Shown: positions 8,512-16,613 of the stretch, one piece after another
Layout of the letters: each line of letters starts with the position of its first letter
How positions within the stretch are numbered: the first letter of the stretch is position 1
Origin: an uncultured Gammaproteobacteria bacterium
GTDB taxonomy: Bacteria > Pseudomonadota > Gammaproteobacteria > Arenicellales > JAANXG01
Assembly (NCBI GenBank): GCA_947258975.1
Contig: CAMYKK010000042.1
Span: forward strand, 1-33,400
DNA: 33,400 nt
Reading direction: 5' to 3'
Translations under genes and position numbers: made by a program
Notes under the pieces: model-generated
Told to the model about the DNA's origin: nothing
What the model saw: the letters and a program-made list of their open reading frames with translations, nothing else
The model's database searches: none

Positions 8512-9516
8512 TCAGCCGCGGCCCAGGAGTTTGAGCACCCGATCGAGCTTCTCTTTGCCGCCGATGCTCTTGTAGTATTTGGGCCACACCTCTTTAGTTG
8601 CCTTGTCGATCCATTCTTTCTCGCCGTCAGCGGGCTCGCTGATCTGCATGCCCTTCTCCATCAGTGCCTTGCGGATCGCGTCCTCGCTTTTGGCGATGAA
8701 TTCGGCGCTGTGCGCGGTGGCTTCCTGTCCGGCTGCGAGAATGGCGTTCTTTACATCATCGGACTGGCTCTGGAATACGGACTCGCTCACAATGAGCGGC
8801 TCCAGTGAAAAGATGTAACGGATATTGGTGACGTATTTTTGCACCTCATAGAACTTCATCGCGTGGACAGTGATGTAGGGGTTGTCCTGGCCATCTACGA
8901 CTTTCTGCTGCAAGGCGGTAAACGTCTCGGACCAGGCCATCGGCGTCGGGTTGATGCCCCAGGACTGATACGTCGCGATCATGATCTCATTCTTGGGGAC
9001 GCGAACGATGACGCCGTCCAGATCGCCGACGGTCTTGATCGGTCGCTTCGAGTTGGTCAGCACCCGAAACCCGGAGTAGGCCCAACCGATAATACGCACA
9101 CCCGCATCGCGCAGGGTGTTTTCCGTCAACTCCTTCCCGACCTCGCCCTGGGTCAGCTTGATCGCGTCGTCCAGGCTCAAAATCACGTACGGCAAAGTGA
9201 ACAGACCCACCGTTGGCGAGAACGGCGTAATGTTGTTGATGGCCAGTATGGAAAAATCCAAGGTGCCGATCGAGGCATCGTTCACGGTATCCTGCTCGCT
9301 GCCCAGTTGGCCGTTCGGAAACAATCTAACGTCGTGCTTACCGCCGGTTTTCTCCTTGAATTTTTCCACGAACTTCGTCCCCAATTCCCATTGGGTGCCA
9401 CCCTGCGCATCGCCAAGTGCGAGTTTGAAGTTCTTGGCGAATGCGCCGGGACTCGCGCAAAGAAAAATCGCGGCGCTAAAGGAAAGGGCTTTTACAATTC
9501 CCGAATTGTGGTGCAT
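8512..9516 (-). CDS. dctP: TRAP transporter substrate-binding protein (DctP/TauK-like)
   Basis: Periplasmic solute receptor (334 aa) with an N-terminal signal peptide ending near AFA-KNF (about residue 27). DctP-family landmarks are present: FPNGQLGSEQDTVNDASIGT, GWAYSGFRVLTNSKRPI, VIVRVPKNEIM with the ligand-carboxylate-binding Arg, and TFTALQQKVVDGQDNP. GGAGG lies upstream of the ATG at 9516. It is the first transporter gene after tpa (134-nt gap, same strand). Taurine or another C2/C3 sulfonate is the contextual guess; the family mostly binds carboxylates, so this is not certain. Confidence 0.9.
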   Translation of the reverse strand: MHHNSGIVKALSFSAAIFLCASPGAFAKNFKLALGDAQGGTQWELGTKFVEKFKEKTGGKHDVRLFPNGQLGSEQDTVNDASIGTLDFSILAINNITPFSPTVGLFTLPYVILSLDDAIKLTQGEVGKELTENTLRDAGVRIIGWAYSGFRVLTNSKRPIKTVGDLDGVIVRVPKNEIMIATYQSWGINPTPMAWSETFTALQQKVVDGQDNPYITVHAMKFYEVQKYVTNIRYIFSLEPLIVSESVFQSQSDDVKNAILAAGQEATAHSAEFIAKSEDAIRKALMEKGMQISEPADGEKEWIDKATKEVWPKYYKSIGGKEKLDRVLKLLGRG

Positions 9517-9650
9517 GGTGTTGTCTCCTCCAGTTGTGGGTAGATTACGACTCTTTACTACATCATTGACATTCCGCGTGGAAATGGTTCAACGCGCTAA
9601 CCGGCTGCAGTGCACTTTAAACCGATCCCGCCAGCTTTTCGCCACGGCGG

Positions 9651-11021
9651 TCAGCATTCGCTCAATACCACGCGCAGGGTTTGACACATGTCGTCTATAT
9701 GACTCCTTTCGGCAATCAACGGCGGTGCTAGGATCCCCGCATCACCGGTAGTCTTGATATGCAGTCCGGCGTCAAACAAGCGCTTTTGCACGGCGTGACC
9801 GCGCATGCCGGGTTTCACACCGGCCGCCAAATCGAAACCGGCAATCATGCCGTAACCGCGAATATCGGTAATGACCGGGAGATCGCTCAGCGCAAACACG
9901 GAATCCAGGAAATACGGGGAAAGCGCCGCCGCCCGGTCAAACAGAGCTTCCTTTTCGTATATCTCCAGCGCCGCTAGGCCCGCGGCACACGCCGCCGGGT
10001 GCGCGGAAAACGTATAACCGTGAAACAACTCCACGGCACCCTGGGGCGCGGCCTCGGTGATAGTGTCATAGATGCCCTGGCGGACTGCCACCGCCCCCAT
10101 CGGCTGTGCGCCGTTGGTGATCGCCTTGGCCATGGTCATGATATCGGGAACGACACCGAAACTCTGCGCACCAAAGGGCCTTCCGGTGCGTCCAAATCCG
10201 CAAATCACCTCGTCCAACACCAGAAGGATGCCGTTGTCATCACAAATTTCGCGCAAGCGCTGCAGGTAGCCCTTGGGCGGTATCAACACACCCGTGGAAC
10301 CTGCCAACGGCTCGACGAAGCACGCGGCGATGTTTTGTCCGCCATGCAGATCCGCCAGACGCTGTAAGTCCTCCGCGAGCTCGGCGCCCGTATCCGGCTG
10401 TCCCTTGGTGAAACGATGCTCCGGTAACCACGTATGGCGCATGTGCACGACGCCGGGCAGGCTGGGGCCAAACGACTCCCGATTCCTCACCATGCCGCTC
10501 AGCGAAGTGCCGCCGATATTCACTCCGTGGTATGCCCGCTCCCGGGAGACAAACATGTAACGTTGGCCTTCGCGGCGCGCGCGGTGGTAAATAGAGCAGA
10601 TCTTCATCGCCGTATCGACGGACTCCGATCCGGAGTTGACGAAAAAGATCCGGTTGAGATCCGCCGGCGTCAAGTCGGCGATGCGTTGCGCGAGCTCGAA
10701 CGACGCGGGGTGGCTGCGCAGAAACGAGGGCGTATAGTCCAGTTGATTGAGCTGTTGGGCTACCGCATCGGCGATCTCCGTGCGCCCGTGACCCGCAGCG
10801 CAAGTAAACAATCCGGAACAGCCATCCAGGATCTTCTCACCGTTTGCGCCCCAGAAATACATGCCCTGGGCACGCACGAATAACCGCGGCTCGCTCTTAA
10901 ATTCGCGGTTACCAGTGAACGGTAACCAATGGTATTGAAGGTCACCGGCCATGGAGGGGCTGCCTTGATCGCCAGCCACATCTTGATTTCCATTATCCAT
11001 GACAGATCGAGAAAGACTCAT
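9651..11021 (-). CDS. tpa: Taurine--pyruvate aminotransferase (class III, PLP)
   Basis: Class III omega-aminotransferase of 456 aa, the usual length for Tpa. It would transfer the amino group of taurine to pyruvate, giving sulfoacetaldehyde and alanine. Visible landmarks are the substrate-loop YHWLPFTGNREF (about residues 30-41), SGSESVDTAMKIC, the Asp-containing VLDEVICGFGRTG, and the PLP lysine K299 in TMAKAITNGAQP. The start is uncertain: 11021 and 11000 are both possible and neither has a clear ribosome binding site. It diverges from a TauR-like regulator and precedes the TRAP genes. Other omega-amino acid:pyruvate aminotransferases share these motifs; the xsc-pta-soe neighbourhood decides for Tpa. 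Confidence 0.78.
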   Translation of the reverse strand: MSLSRSVMDNGNQDVAGDQGSPSMAGDLQYHWLPFTGNREFKSEPRLFVRAQGMYFWGANGEKILDGCSGLFTCAAGHGRTEIADAVAQQLNQLDYTPSFLRSHPASFELAQRIADLTPADLNRIFFVNSGSESVDTAMKICSIYHRARREGQRYMFVSRERAYHGVNIGGTSLSGMVRNRESFGPSLPGVVHMRHTWLPEHRFTKGQPDTGAELAEDLQRLADLHGGQNIAACFVEPLAGSTGVLIPPKGYLQRLREICDDNGILLVLDEVICGFGRTGRPFGAQSFGVVPDIMTMAKAITNGAQPMGAVAVRQGIYDTITEAAPQGAVELFHGYTFSAHPAACAAGLAALEIYEKEALFDRAAALSPYFLDSVFALSDLPVITDIRGYGMIAGFDLAAGVKPGMRGHAVQKRLFDAGLHIKTTGDAGILAPPLIAERSHIDDMCQTLRVVLSEC

Positions 11022-11325
11022 CGACGCCGGTTGTGCTCACAGGCCCAAGTTGCCTGGACGGTACACGTCCAGGCTGCAGGGAGATAGAGCCAGAACGGAC
11101 CATTCAATGAGACCAAAGGACAAAGATCGTCTGCTGTTGCACTGGCCCGCAGCCGACCAAACAATCTCAACCATAAATCTTACCCCAGGGGCCGCGTACG
11201 ACGGTGCGGAGATCTAACAACCCGATTCCCGTTGACCGCTGTGGCCCAATACGGGCGCTGGCTATTGTCATCGCCGCAGCTCAACGCCTAGACTCAACCA
11301 TTCCGAAAAACGTGGCACGCTCTAT
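11022..11325. promoter_or_regulatory. Divergent tpa / tauR control region (304 bp, no gene)
   Basis: Shared upstream region of tpa (-) and the MocR regulator (+). It holds a perfect inverted repeat at 11052-11074 (listed separately). A sigma70-like promoter for the regulator is possible: TTGTCA (11265-11270), 18-nt spacer, TAGACT (11289-11294). CTCAAC occurs three times (11166, 11280 and 11293), the last two 13 bp apart as a direct repeat. I see no coding potential here. Confidence 0.5.
11052..11074. promoter_or_regulatory. Perfect inverted repeat, candidate TauR operator
   Basis: GCCTGGACG (11052-11060), GTACA spacer, CGTCCAGGC (11066-11074). The 9-bp arms match perfectly. The site lies 30 nt upstream of the tpa start, in the region shared with the regulator gene. 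CTGGAC within each arm resembles the core of TauR boxes (CTGGAC-C/T-TAA) that I recall from Rhodobacter capsulatus, although those are direct repeats. Confidence 0.5.
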
Positions 11326-12819
11326 ATGAAAAGCCGCCTGGATCACGTCATGTGGGACCAGTTATTCGAGCTGTCGTCGCGTCGCAACATCAGCTTGCAG
11401 AGTCAGCTCAGGGAGCAACTCGTCGCCGCAGTTCTCGACGGGCACATTCCAGCGGATAAGGCCCTGCCCTCCGGGCGGGAACTGGCAAAACAGCTGGGAG
11501 TTGCCCGCAACACGGTTGTCCTCACCTATCAGCATCTGGTCGACGACGGCTATCTTATTTCCCGCGAACGAAGAGGTTATTTCGTCAATCCTAAGATGTT
11601 GAACGGCCGGGTATCGGCAAGCACGAGTTCGACGCACAAATCCAGTCGGCACGACTGGAATAGCCGTTTCCGGTTCAAACCCAGCACCCAACACAATATC
11701 GTTAAACCGCGAAACTGGGAGGGGTACGACTACCCGTTCATTTCCGGTCAGCCGGATGCGTCACTCATTCCGGTCAATGATTGGCGCGAGTGTTGCCGCC
11801 GGGCGTTGAGTATTTCTTCCATCCAGGAGACGGCGCGGGACCGGGTCGATAACGACGATCCGTTGCTCATCGATCAGATACGCACTCGCATGCTGCCACG
11901 GCGGGGTATCTGGGCGTCCAAGGAGGAGATCCTCATCACCCTGGGAGCGCAACACGCACTGTATCTGCTGGCAAGCCTGCTCGTCAGCGACCGGCATGTC
12001 GTGGGATTCGAGGACCCTGGCTATCCGGATGCGAGGAACATATTCAAGAAGTGCACCCCCTCAATCACGACCCTACCGGTTGATGGGGAAGGAGTCGTCA
12101 TCGATGCGCGGGTTAACGCCTGCGATTATGTTTACGTTACCCCCAGCCATCAGTCACCGACTACGGTCACGATGTCCGCGAAGCGCCGCCAAACTTTGCT
12201 CGAGCAAGCCGACAAGTCGGACTTCCTGGTTATCGAGGACGACTACGAATGTGAATCCAACTTCCGCGGCAACCCCACCGCAGCGCTCAAGAGCCGGGAT
12301 CAAAACAACAGGGTCATCTACGTCGGCAGTCTTTCGAAAACGCTGGCGCCGGGACTGCGTGTCGGCTATTTGGTGGGACCTGCGGAGTTAATTCATGAAG
12401 CTCGTTCGCTGCGCCGCCTGATGGTCCGCCACCCACCGGCTAACAACCAACGAATCGTGGCGCTATTTCTTTCCCTCGGACATCACGATTCGCTGATTAA
12501 CCGTCTCAGCCATTGTCACAAACAAAGGTGGCAGGTCATGGGCAGCGCCCTGGATCGACATTTGCCGGATTCTTCGCACATGCCCACCTATGGCGGCACC
12601 AGTTACTGGGTAAAAGGTCCACGCGAACTCAACACCAAGGAGCTTTATCCCCGAGCGTTGGAACACGGTATCTTGTTCGAGCCTGGAGATGTTTATTTCG
12701 ATTCCGAACCCCCCCCGAAGCATTATCTGCGACTCGGGTTCTCGTCGATTTCCGTTGACCGCATCGAGCCGGGTATCCGTAAACTCGCGGAACTGATCCA
12801 TGGAAAGTCAAACTGCTAA
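11326..12819 (+). CDS. tauR: MocR-type GntR/aminotransferase regulator (TauR-like)
   Basis: Fusion of a GntR winged helix-turn-helix (about residues 15-85; PSGRELAKQLGVARNTVVLTY is in this part, given here as LAKQLGVARNTVVLTYQHL) and a fold-type I aminotransferase-like domain. The PLP lysine is K338 in GSLSKTLAPGLRVGY, and the FEDPGYPD and VIEDDYECE motifs are present, so cofactor binding looks intact. Length (497 aa) fits the family. MocR proteins sense an amine through PLP chemistry. The divergent position beside tpa matches TauR, the activator of taurine genes, and the product would sense taurine. PdxR or GabR-like assignments are possible from sequence alone. A second in-frame ATG at 11350 is also usable. 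Confidence 0.8.
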   Translation: MKSRLDHVMWDQLFELSSRRNISLQSQLREQLVAAVLDGHIPADKALPSGRELAKQLGVARNTVVLTYQHLVDDGYLISRERRGYFVNPKMLNGRVSASTSSTHKSSRHDWNSRFRFKPSTQHNIVKPRNWEGYDYPFISGQPDASLIPVNDWRECCRRALSISSIQETARDRVDNDDPLLIDQIRTRMLPRRGIWASKEEILITLGAQHALYLLASLLVSDRHVVGFEDPGYPDARNIFKKCTPSITTLPVDGEGVVIDARVNACDYVYVTPSHQSPTTVTMSAKRRQTLLEQADKSDFLVIEDDYECESNFRGNPTAALKSRDQNNRVIYVGSLSKTLAPGLRVGYLVGPAELIHEARSLRRLMVRHPPANNQRIVALFLSLGHHDSLINRLSHCHKQRWQVMGSALDRHLPDSSHMPTYGGTSYWVKGPRELNTKELYPRALEHGILFEPGDVYFDSEPPPKHYLRLGFSSISVDRIEPGIRKLAELIHGKSNC

Positions 12820-13278
12820 ACCGTATATTGCACCCAGGCATCCGGAGGCCGGCGACGAGACTTGTCCTGCCCGTCGTCGCAGGGTCGGTTGGTAAGTACG
12901 CGGCGATGGAACGCAACCCATAGCCGGCTATGGGTTGCGTGACGCGCAAGTGTAGGCGCTCGCGGCCCCGTCGTCGCCCTACCCTCTGTCACCGCAGCCG
13001 GCATGGACGGCGAAGTACAAGAAGGGATCTGTTTTTTTGCGTCCTGTTCGTCGGGAACCGGTGCGCATCGTTTGTCGTACCGAGCGCGTTTGATCCGCGC
13101 CGCATCGGCCCTGGCCTGCGCTCGATCTGCCTGCGCTATCGGCTGGAGTTGCTCGGCTTTGTCACCTGGCTGCACGTTTTTCCCGAGCGAACGGACGGAT
13201 CGAGAACGCCGGTCGAATCGCCGGTAACGGCACATCGAATATGAGCTTAAATCACTTACAAATATCGGAGTTGATGGT
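12820..13278. other. 459-bp stretch without a convincing gene
   Basis: Lies between the regulator and the Rieske/GltS gene. Open frames of 158 codons (-) and 104 codons (+) exist, but their translations are Arg/Ser/Ala-rich, low in hydrophobic structure and not recognisable, as expected for chance frames in GC-rich DNA. The only clear structure is the palindrome at 12911-12940. The last 30 nt carry the ribosome binding site of the next gene. It may be the remains of a lost gene. Confidence 0.5.
12911..12940. repeat. Perfect 30-bp palindrome
   Basis: The 15-nt half ACGCAACCCATAGCC is followed immediately by its exact reverse complement, with no spacer. It begins 92 nt after the regulator stop. 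There is no T-run, so a simple intrinsic terminator is not indicated. It could be a REP/PU-like element, an mRNA 3'-end stabiliser or a protein binding site. Confidence 0.6.
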
Positions 13279-14898
13279 ATGAATAAGGTCAAAGTCGCGA
13301 AGTGGAACGAACTGGAGCCGCTTGAGCCTGCCTACGCATTGGTCGCCAAGGTCGATCTGGTTGTGATTCGCTTCAATAACGGTGATCAGGCCTCGGTCCT
13401 GTACGGACGTTGCCTGCACCGGGGCGCATTGCTTGCCGACGGCCACGTGGAGGGTGACAACCTGATCTGTGGCGTTCACAACTGGGATTACTGTTACCAC
13501 ACCGGGGTCAGCTCCTACAACCCAGATGAGCGCCTGAAGCAGTTCAACTCCTGGGTGGAGGAGGATCATGTCTGGGTGGATGAAGACGAGATCATCGCCT
13601 GGGAGCAGGACAATCCGCAGCCCTACGACAGAGAGGCTTACCAAGGACTTTACACGGATCTGCACGGCGGTCCTGAGGAGCCCCATTTCAAATACATTCA
13701 GCATCTGGCTGAGCACGGTCTTTCCAAGGTGGGCCACCACGGCCGCGTGTCGGCAATGGGTGTCCCGCGCGATCAACTGCCCAAGTGGGAGGACATCCAG
13801 ATTGTGACCGCCCAGCTTCACAAGGTACCGCTGCTGGACGATGCCCCGGTCGCCACCGACGTGGTCATTGGTCCCAGGGCCGGCAAGCCGCTCGAGCTCG
13901 CAATACCCCTATTCGTATCGGACATGAGCTTCGGGGCACTGTCCGCGGAGGCCAAGACCGCTTTGGCGAAGGGCGCCGAACTTGCCGGTACCGGAATCTG
14001 CTCAGGAGAAGGCGGCATGCTGCCTGACGAGCAGGCCAACAACTCGCGATACCTCTACGAGCTGGCATCCGCCCGCTTCGGCTTCTCCATGGGCAAGCTT
14101 GAGCGCGTGCAGGCGTTTCACTTTAAGTGCGGGCAGGGAGCGAAAACCGGCACCGGCGGCCATCTCCCCGGCCCCAAGGTGAAGGGCAAAATTGCCGAAG
14201 TGCGGGGACTGAAAGACGGTCAGGCAGCGATCTCGCCGGCCCGATTTCCGGACTGGGAACATGTAGATCAATACCGCGACTTCGCTGAACAAGTACGCGA
14301 TGCGACCGACGGTATACCAATCGGCGTGAAACTGTCCGCGCAACACATCGAGCGCGATATCGAAGCCGCACTGCAGATCGGCGTGGACTACATCATTCTC
14401 GACGGCCGCGGCGGGGGTACGGGAGCGGCGCCGTTGCTGTTTCGCGACAATATCTCGGTGCCAACCATCCCGGCGCTCGCCCGCGCCCGGCGGTACCTGG
14501 CCAGCAAGGGCCGCCAGGACGTGACCCTGATTGCCACCGGCGGCCTGCGGCTGCCAGCGGATTTCGTGAAGGCCCTGGCTCTGGGCGCGGACGCTATCGC
14601 CGTGTCGAACGCAGCGATCCAGGCGATCGGCTGTCTCGGCATGCGCGCCTGCCATACCAACAACTGTCCAGTCGGTATCGCGACACAGAAACCACACCTT
14701 CGAGAAAGACTGATCATCGACAAGTCGGCCGAGCGATTACACAATTTCTTTAGCGCGGCGACCGAGTTGATACAGGTCATGGCCCGCGCGTGTGGGCACG
14801 ACCACATCAATCAATTCTGTATCGACGATCTCACCACGTGGCAGCGCGATATGGCGCACCTCACCGGCATCGCCTACGGCGGCGTATCCGCGCTGTGA
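13279..14898 (+). CDS. Rieske / glutamate-synthase-domain fusion oxidoreductase
   Basis: 539-aa cytoplasmic protein. Residues about 1-110 form a Rieske [2Fe-2S] domain with ligands C45-L-H47 and C64-G-V-H67. From about residue 170 on it is the FMN/synthase (alpha2) domain of glutamate synthase, with the flavin/glutamate barrel motifs DMSFGALS, GEGGMLP, KCGQGAKTGTGGHLP, GVKLSAQH, ILDGRGGGTGAAP and IATGGLR. The GltS [3Fe-4S] triad is intact: C-x5-C-x4-C in GCLGMRACHTNNCPVG. There is no glutaminase domain, so any ammonia must come free or from a partner. GGAG lies 8 nt before the start. The reaction is not known to me. Possibilities are ammonium-dependent or N-alkyl-glutamate synthesis, or a different flavin chemistry. 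Proximity to tpa suggests a link to the taurine nitrogen, which is inference. Confidence 0.85.
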   Translation: MNKVKVAKWNELEPLEPAYALVAKVDLVVIRFNNGDQASVLYGRCLHRGALLADGHVEGDNLICGVHNWDYCYHTGVSSYNPDERLKQFNSWVEEDHVWVDEDEIIAWEQDNPQPYDREAYQGLYTDLHGGPEEPHFKYIQHLAEHGLSKVGHHGRVSAMGVPRDQLPKWEDIQIVTAQLHKVPLLDDAPVATDVVIGPRAGKPLELAIPLFVSDMSFGALSAEAKTALAKGAELAGTGICSGEGGMLPDEQANNSRYLYELASARFGFSMGKLERVQAFHFKCGQGAKTGTGGHLPGPKVKGKIAEVRGLKDGQAAISPARFPDWEHVDQYRDFAEQVRDATDGIPIGVKLSAQHIERDIEAALQIGVDYIILDGRGGGTGAAPLLFRDNISVPTIPALARARRYLASKGRQDVTLIATGGLRLPADFVKALALGADAIAVSNAAIQAIGCLGMRACHTNNCPVGIATQKPHLRERLIIDKSAERLHNFFSAATELIQVMARACGHDHINQFCIDDLTTWQRDMAHLTGIAYGGVSAL

Positions 14899-14932
14899 CC
14901 GCAACTCGCACTCACCGTAAAGGAGGCATGTC

Positions 14933-14983
14933 ATGGCGTCGATAGCTGAACAACCTCAGACCGGTGAAACGCAATCTAGCTAG
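14933..14983 (+). other. 16-codon ORF behind a strong ribosome binding site (possible gene stub)
   Basis: AAGGAGG lies 6 nt before an ATG at 14933, as good a ribosome binding site as any in the window. Translation gives MASIAEQPQTGETQSS and then TAG at 14981-14983. It sits 35 nt after the Rieske/GltS stop in the same direction, where a second operon gene would be expected. Either it is the surviving start of a deleted gene or a genuine micro-ORF. No function is proposed. Confidence 0.4.
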
Positions 14984-15040
14984 TGAGAGAAACAACAGGC
15001 GGCGATGCAATCTTGTTAGTCACTAACGGCCCGATTCTCA

Positions 15041-15868
15041 CTACATACGCTGCGCGCCTGCCTGTTGCACAGTTCGTAGATAGTTCAAGAGCATAAGTTC
15101 GGGATTCCCTGCCGCGCGGATGGTGTCGTACGGCATAATGGCGCCGGTGAATCCCTCATGATGCCAGTATGCGCCGTCGGGCAACGGGGCATCTGTCAAA
15201 TCCTTTGGTGTCGGATAGGCGGTGACGTAGAAATAGGCCTCAGGGATGGCGTCATCCCCACTTAGAAAACCGAAATTCATCTGCTCTTCGCTCGATTCCT
15301 CATCGGCCGGGTCTACGCCCGGAACCAAGCGGCCCGAGAACCAGTTCACTGAAAGATCGAAATGATGCGGGAATACGTGCACGGGTCCGGTGTTACCGCG
15401 CAGTTCTCCCTTGAAGCACTTGAACACGCTGTCTATCCATGCGACCGCCCGCCAATATCGCTCTACAGATCGTCCATCGTAGGCGGCCAGTGCTTGATCG
15501 GAAAATGTACTACCATCGAACTCCGGTTCAATACCCATGCCACGCAACGCCTCAAGTACGCCACCACGCACGCTGGCGATGGATTGTTTCTCGAGAGGCA
15601 GCTCGCACTTCTCCCCGTGGCTGGTACTCATTGCGAACCGATGACTTGTGCAATCGAGCAGCAGCTCCAAAGTTTTGCCGTCAACCGGCATCGGCGTCGT
15701 AGTCAATCCGCTTGCCGCTGCGTGTAATGTAATGTGTCCCCAGTGTTTCTGCCTGGGCATGAACGCCGCACGGAGCTGGCCCGCGAGCTTGGCGTACTGA
15801 TGCAACGTGTTACGACTTTCTCGCCAGTCGGCCAGAGACAGGACGGGTAACTCGAGATTATGGATCAT
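15041..15868 (-). CDS. DUF5996 family protein
   Basis: 275-aa soluble protein. It resembles DUF5996 proteins: LPVLSLADWRESRNTLH at the N-terminus, a KHWGHITLHAAASGLTTTP segment, and a C-terminal AYWHHEGFTGAIMPYD. No signal peptide or membrane segment is visible. The ATG at 15868 is chosen because GGAG stands 9 nt upstream; an upstream TTG at 15883 overlaps that site. The family has no established function to my knowledge. It is convergent with the Rieske/GltS gene and divergent from the following exported protein, so it is probably a single-gene unit. Confidence 0.75.
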   Translation of the reverse strand: MIHNLELPVLSLADWRESRNTLHQYAKLAGQLRAAFMPRQKHWGHITLHAAASGLTTTPMPVDGKTLELLLDCTSHRFAMSTSHGEKCELPLEKQSIASVRGGVLEALRGMGIEPEFDGSTFSDQALAAYDGRSVERYWRAVAWIDSVFKCFKGELRGNTGPVHVFPHHFDLSVNWFSGRLVPGVDPADEESSEEQMNFGFLSGDDAIPEAYFYVTAYPTPKDLTDAPLPDGAYWHHEGFTGAIMPYDTIRAAGNPELMLLNYLRTVQQAGAQRM

Positions 15869-16073
15869 TTTGCAAATCTCCAATCATTGATCAAGCCAAC
15901 CACAACAAGAGGTCAAGAATACTCTTGAACAGGCGCGCGCGAAAACGCATTCAGGTATTCAACTCTAATGATTACCAGAACGCCTCAGAAATTACGAATT
16001 GGACACCCACATGTTGCCATGTTAGGAATCCGCGCCCCACAGGTTACAATGCGGGTTACAGGGAGCACCAATC

Positions 16074-16613
16074 ATGTCAACTCAACTCATAAAGCAGCTC
16101 TTAATCTGTGCCGCGACGTGCTTTGTTGCGGCATCGTTCGCACAAGGAGATGCGGGGAAAGTGCAGATCGTCGTGTTTGATGCCCAGCTCGTCGATACAA
16201 GTGTGCAAGGTGAGATGTATGGCACGAATGAGGAAGAGACAAATCGCCTGGCGATGATTACAGATCAATTACGAGCCGGACTTCAGTCGTCGGAACGCTA
16301 CGTGGTGTTGGACACCGGACTTGCCCAGAGTAACTTAACGAAGCTGCGCGAGAGCGTGCAATATCTTTACGATTGCAACAACTGCGAGCTGCCCATCGCC
16401 AAATCTCTCGGAGCCCAGCAGTCGGCCGTGGTATGGGTGCAAAAGGTGAGCAACTTGATCCTCAACCTGAACGTGGTCATCAAAGACGTCGAGACGGGAG
16501 CGATCGTCAACACGGCATTCGTCGATATCCGGGGCAATACGGACAGATCTTGGCAGCATGGCACAAAGTACATGCTCAAGAACCGCCTCTTGGAGAAAAC
16601 CGATCTCCGCTAG
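16074..16613 (+). CDS. Exported DUF3280/DUF2380-like protein
   Basis: 179 aa with a signal peptide (LIKQLLICAATCFVAASFAQ). The mature part starts with KVQIVVFDAQLVDTSVQGE and contains MITDQLRAGLQSSERYVVLD, resembling the DUF3280/DUF2380 group of predicted periplasmic proteins that often accompany PQQ-dependent alcohol dehydrogenase loci. Two Cys in DCNNCELP (about residues 100-104) could form a disulfide. AGGGAG lies about 10 nt before the ATG. Its role is unknown; it is the first gene of the C1 region here, upstream of frmA on the same strand but separated by about 400 nt. Confidence 0.7.
   Translation: MSTQLIKQLLICAATCFVAASFAQGDAGKVQIVVFDAQLVDTSVQGEMYGTNEEETNRLAMITDQLRAGLQSSERYVVLDTGLAQSNLTKLRESVQYLYDCNNCELPIAKSLGAQQSAVVWVQKVSNLILNLNVVIKDVETGAIVNTAFVDIRGNTDRSWQHGTKYMLKNRLLEKTDLR

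Noticed and set aside
12816-13292. 158-codon - strand and 104-codon + strand frames in the gap before the Rieske/GltS gene
   Set aside because: No ribosome binding site, no motif, and composition typical of chance frames; treated as non-coding.
14981-15043. Inverted repeat TAGTGAGA / TCTCACTA as a terminator between the Rieske/GltS and DUF5996 genes
   Set aside because: Only 8 bp with a 47-nt loop and no T-run; too weak to call.
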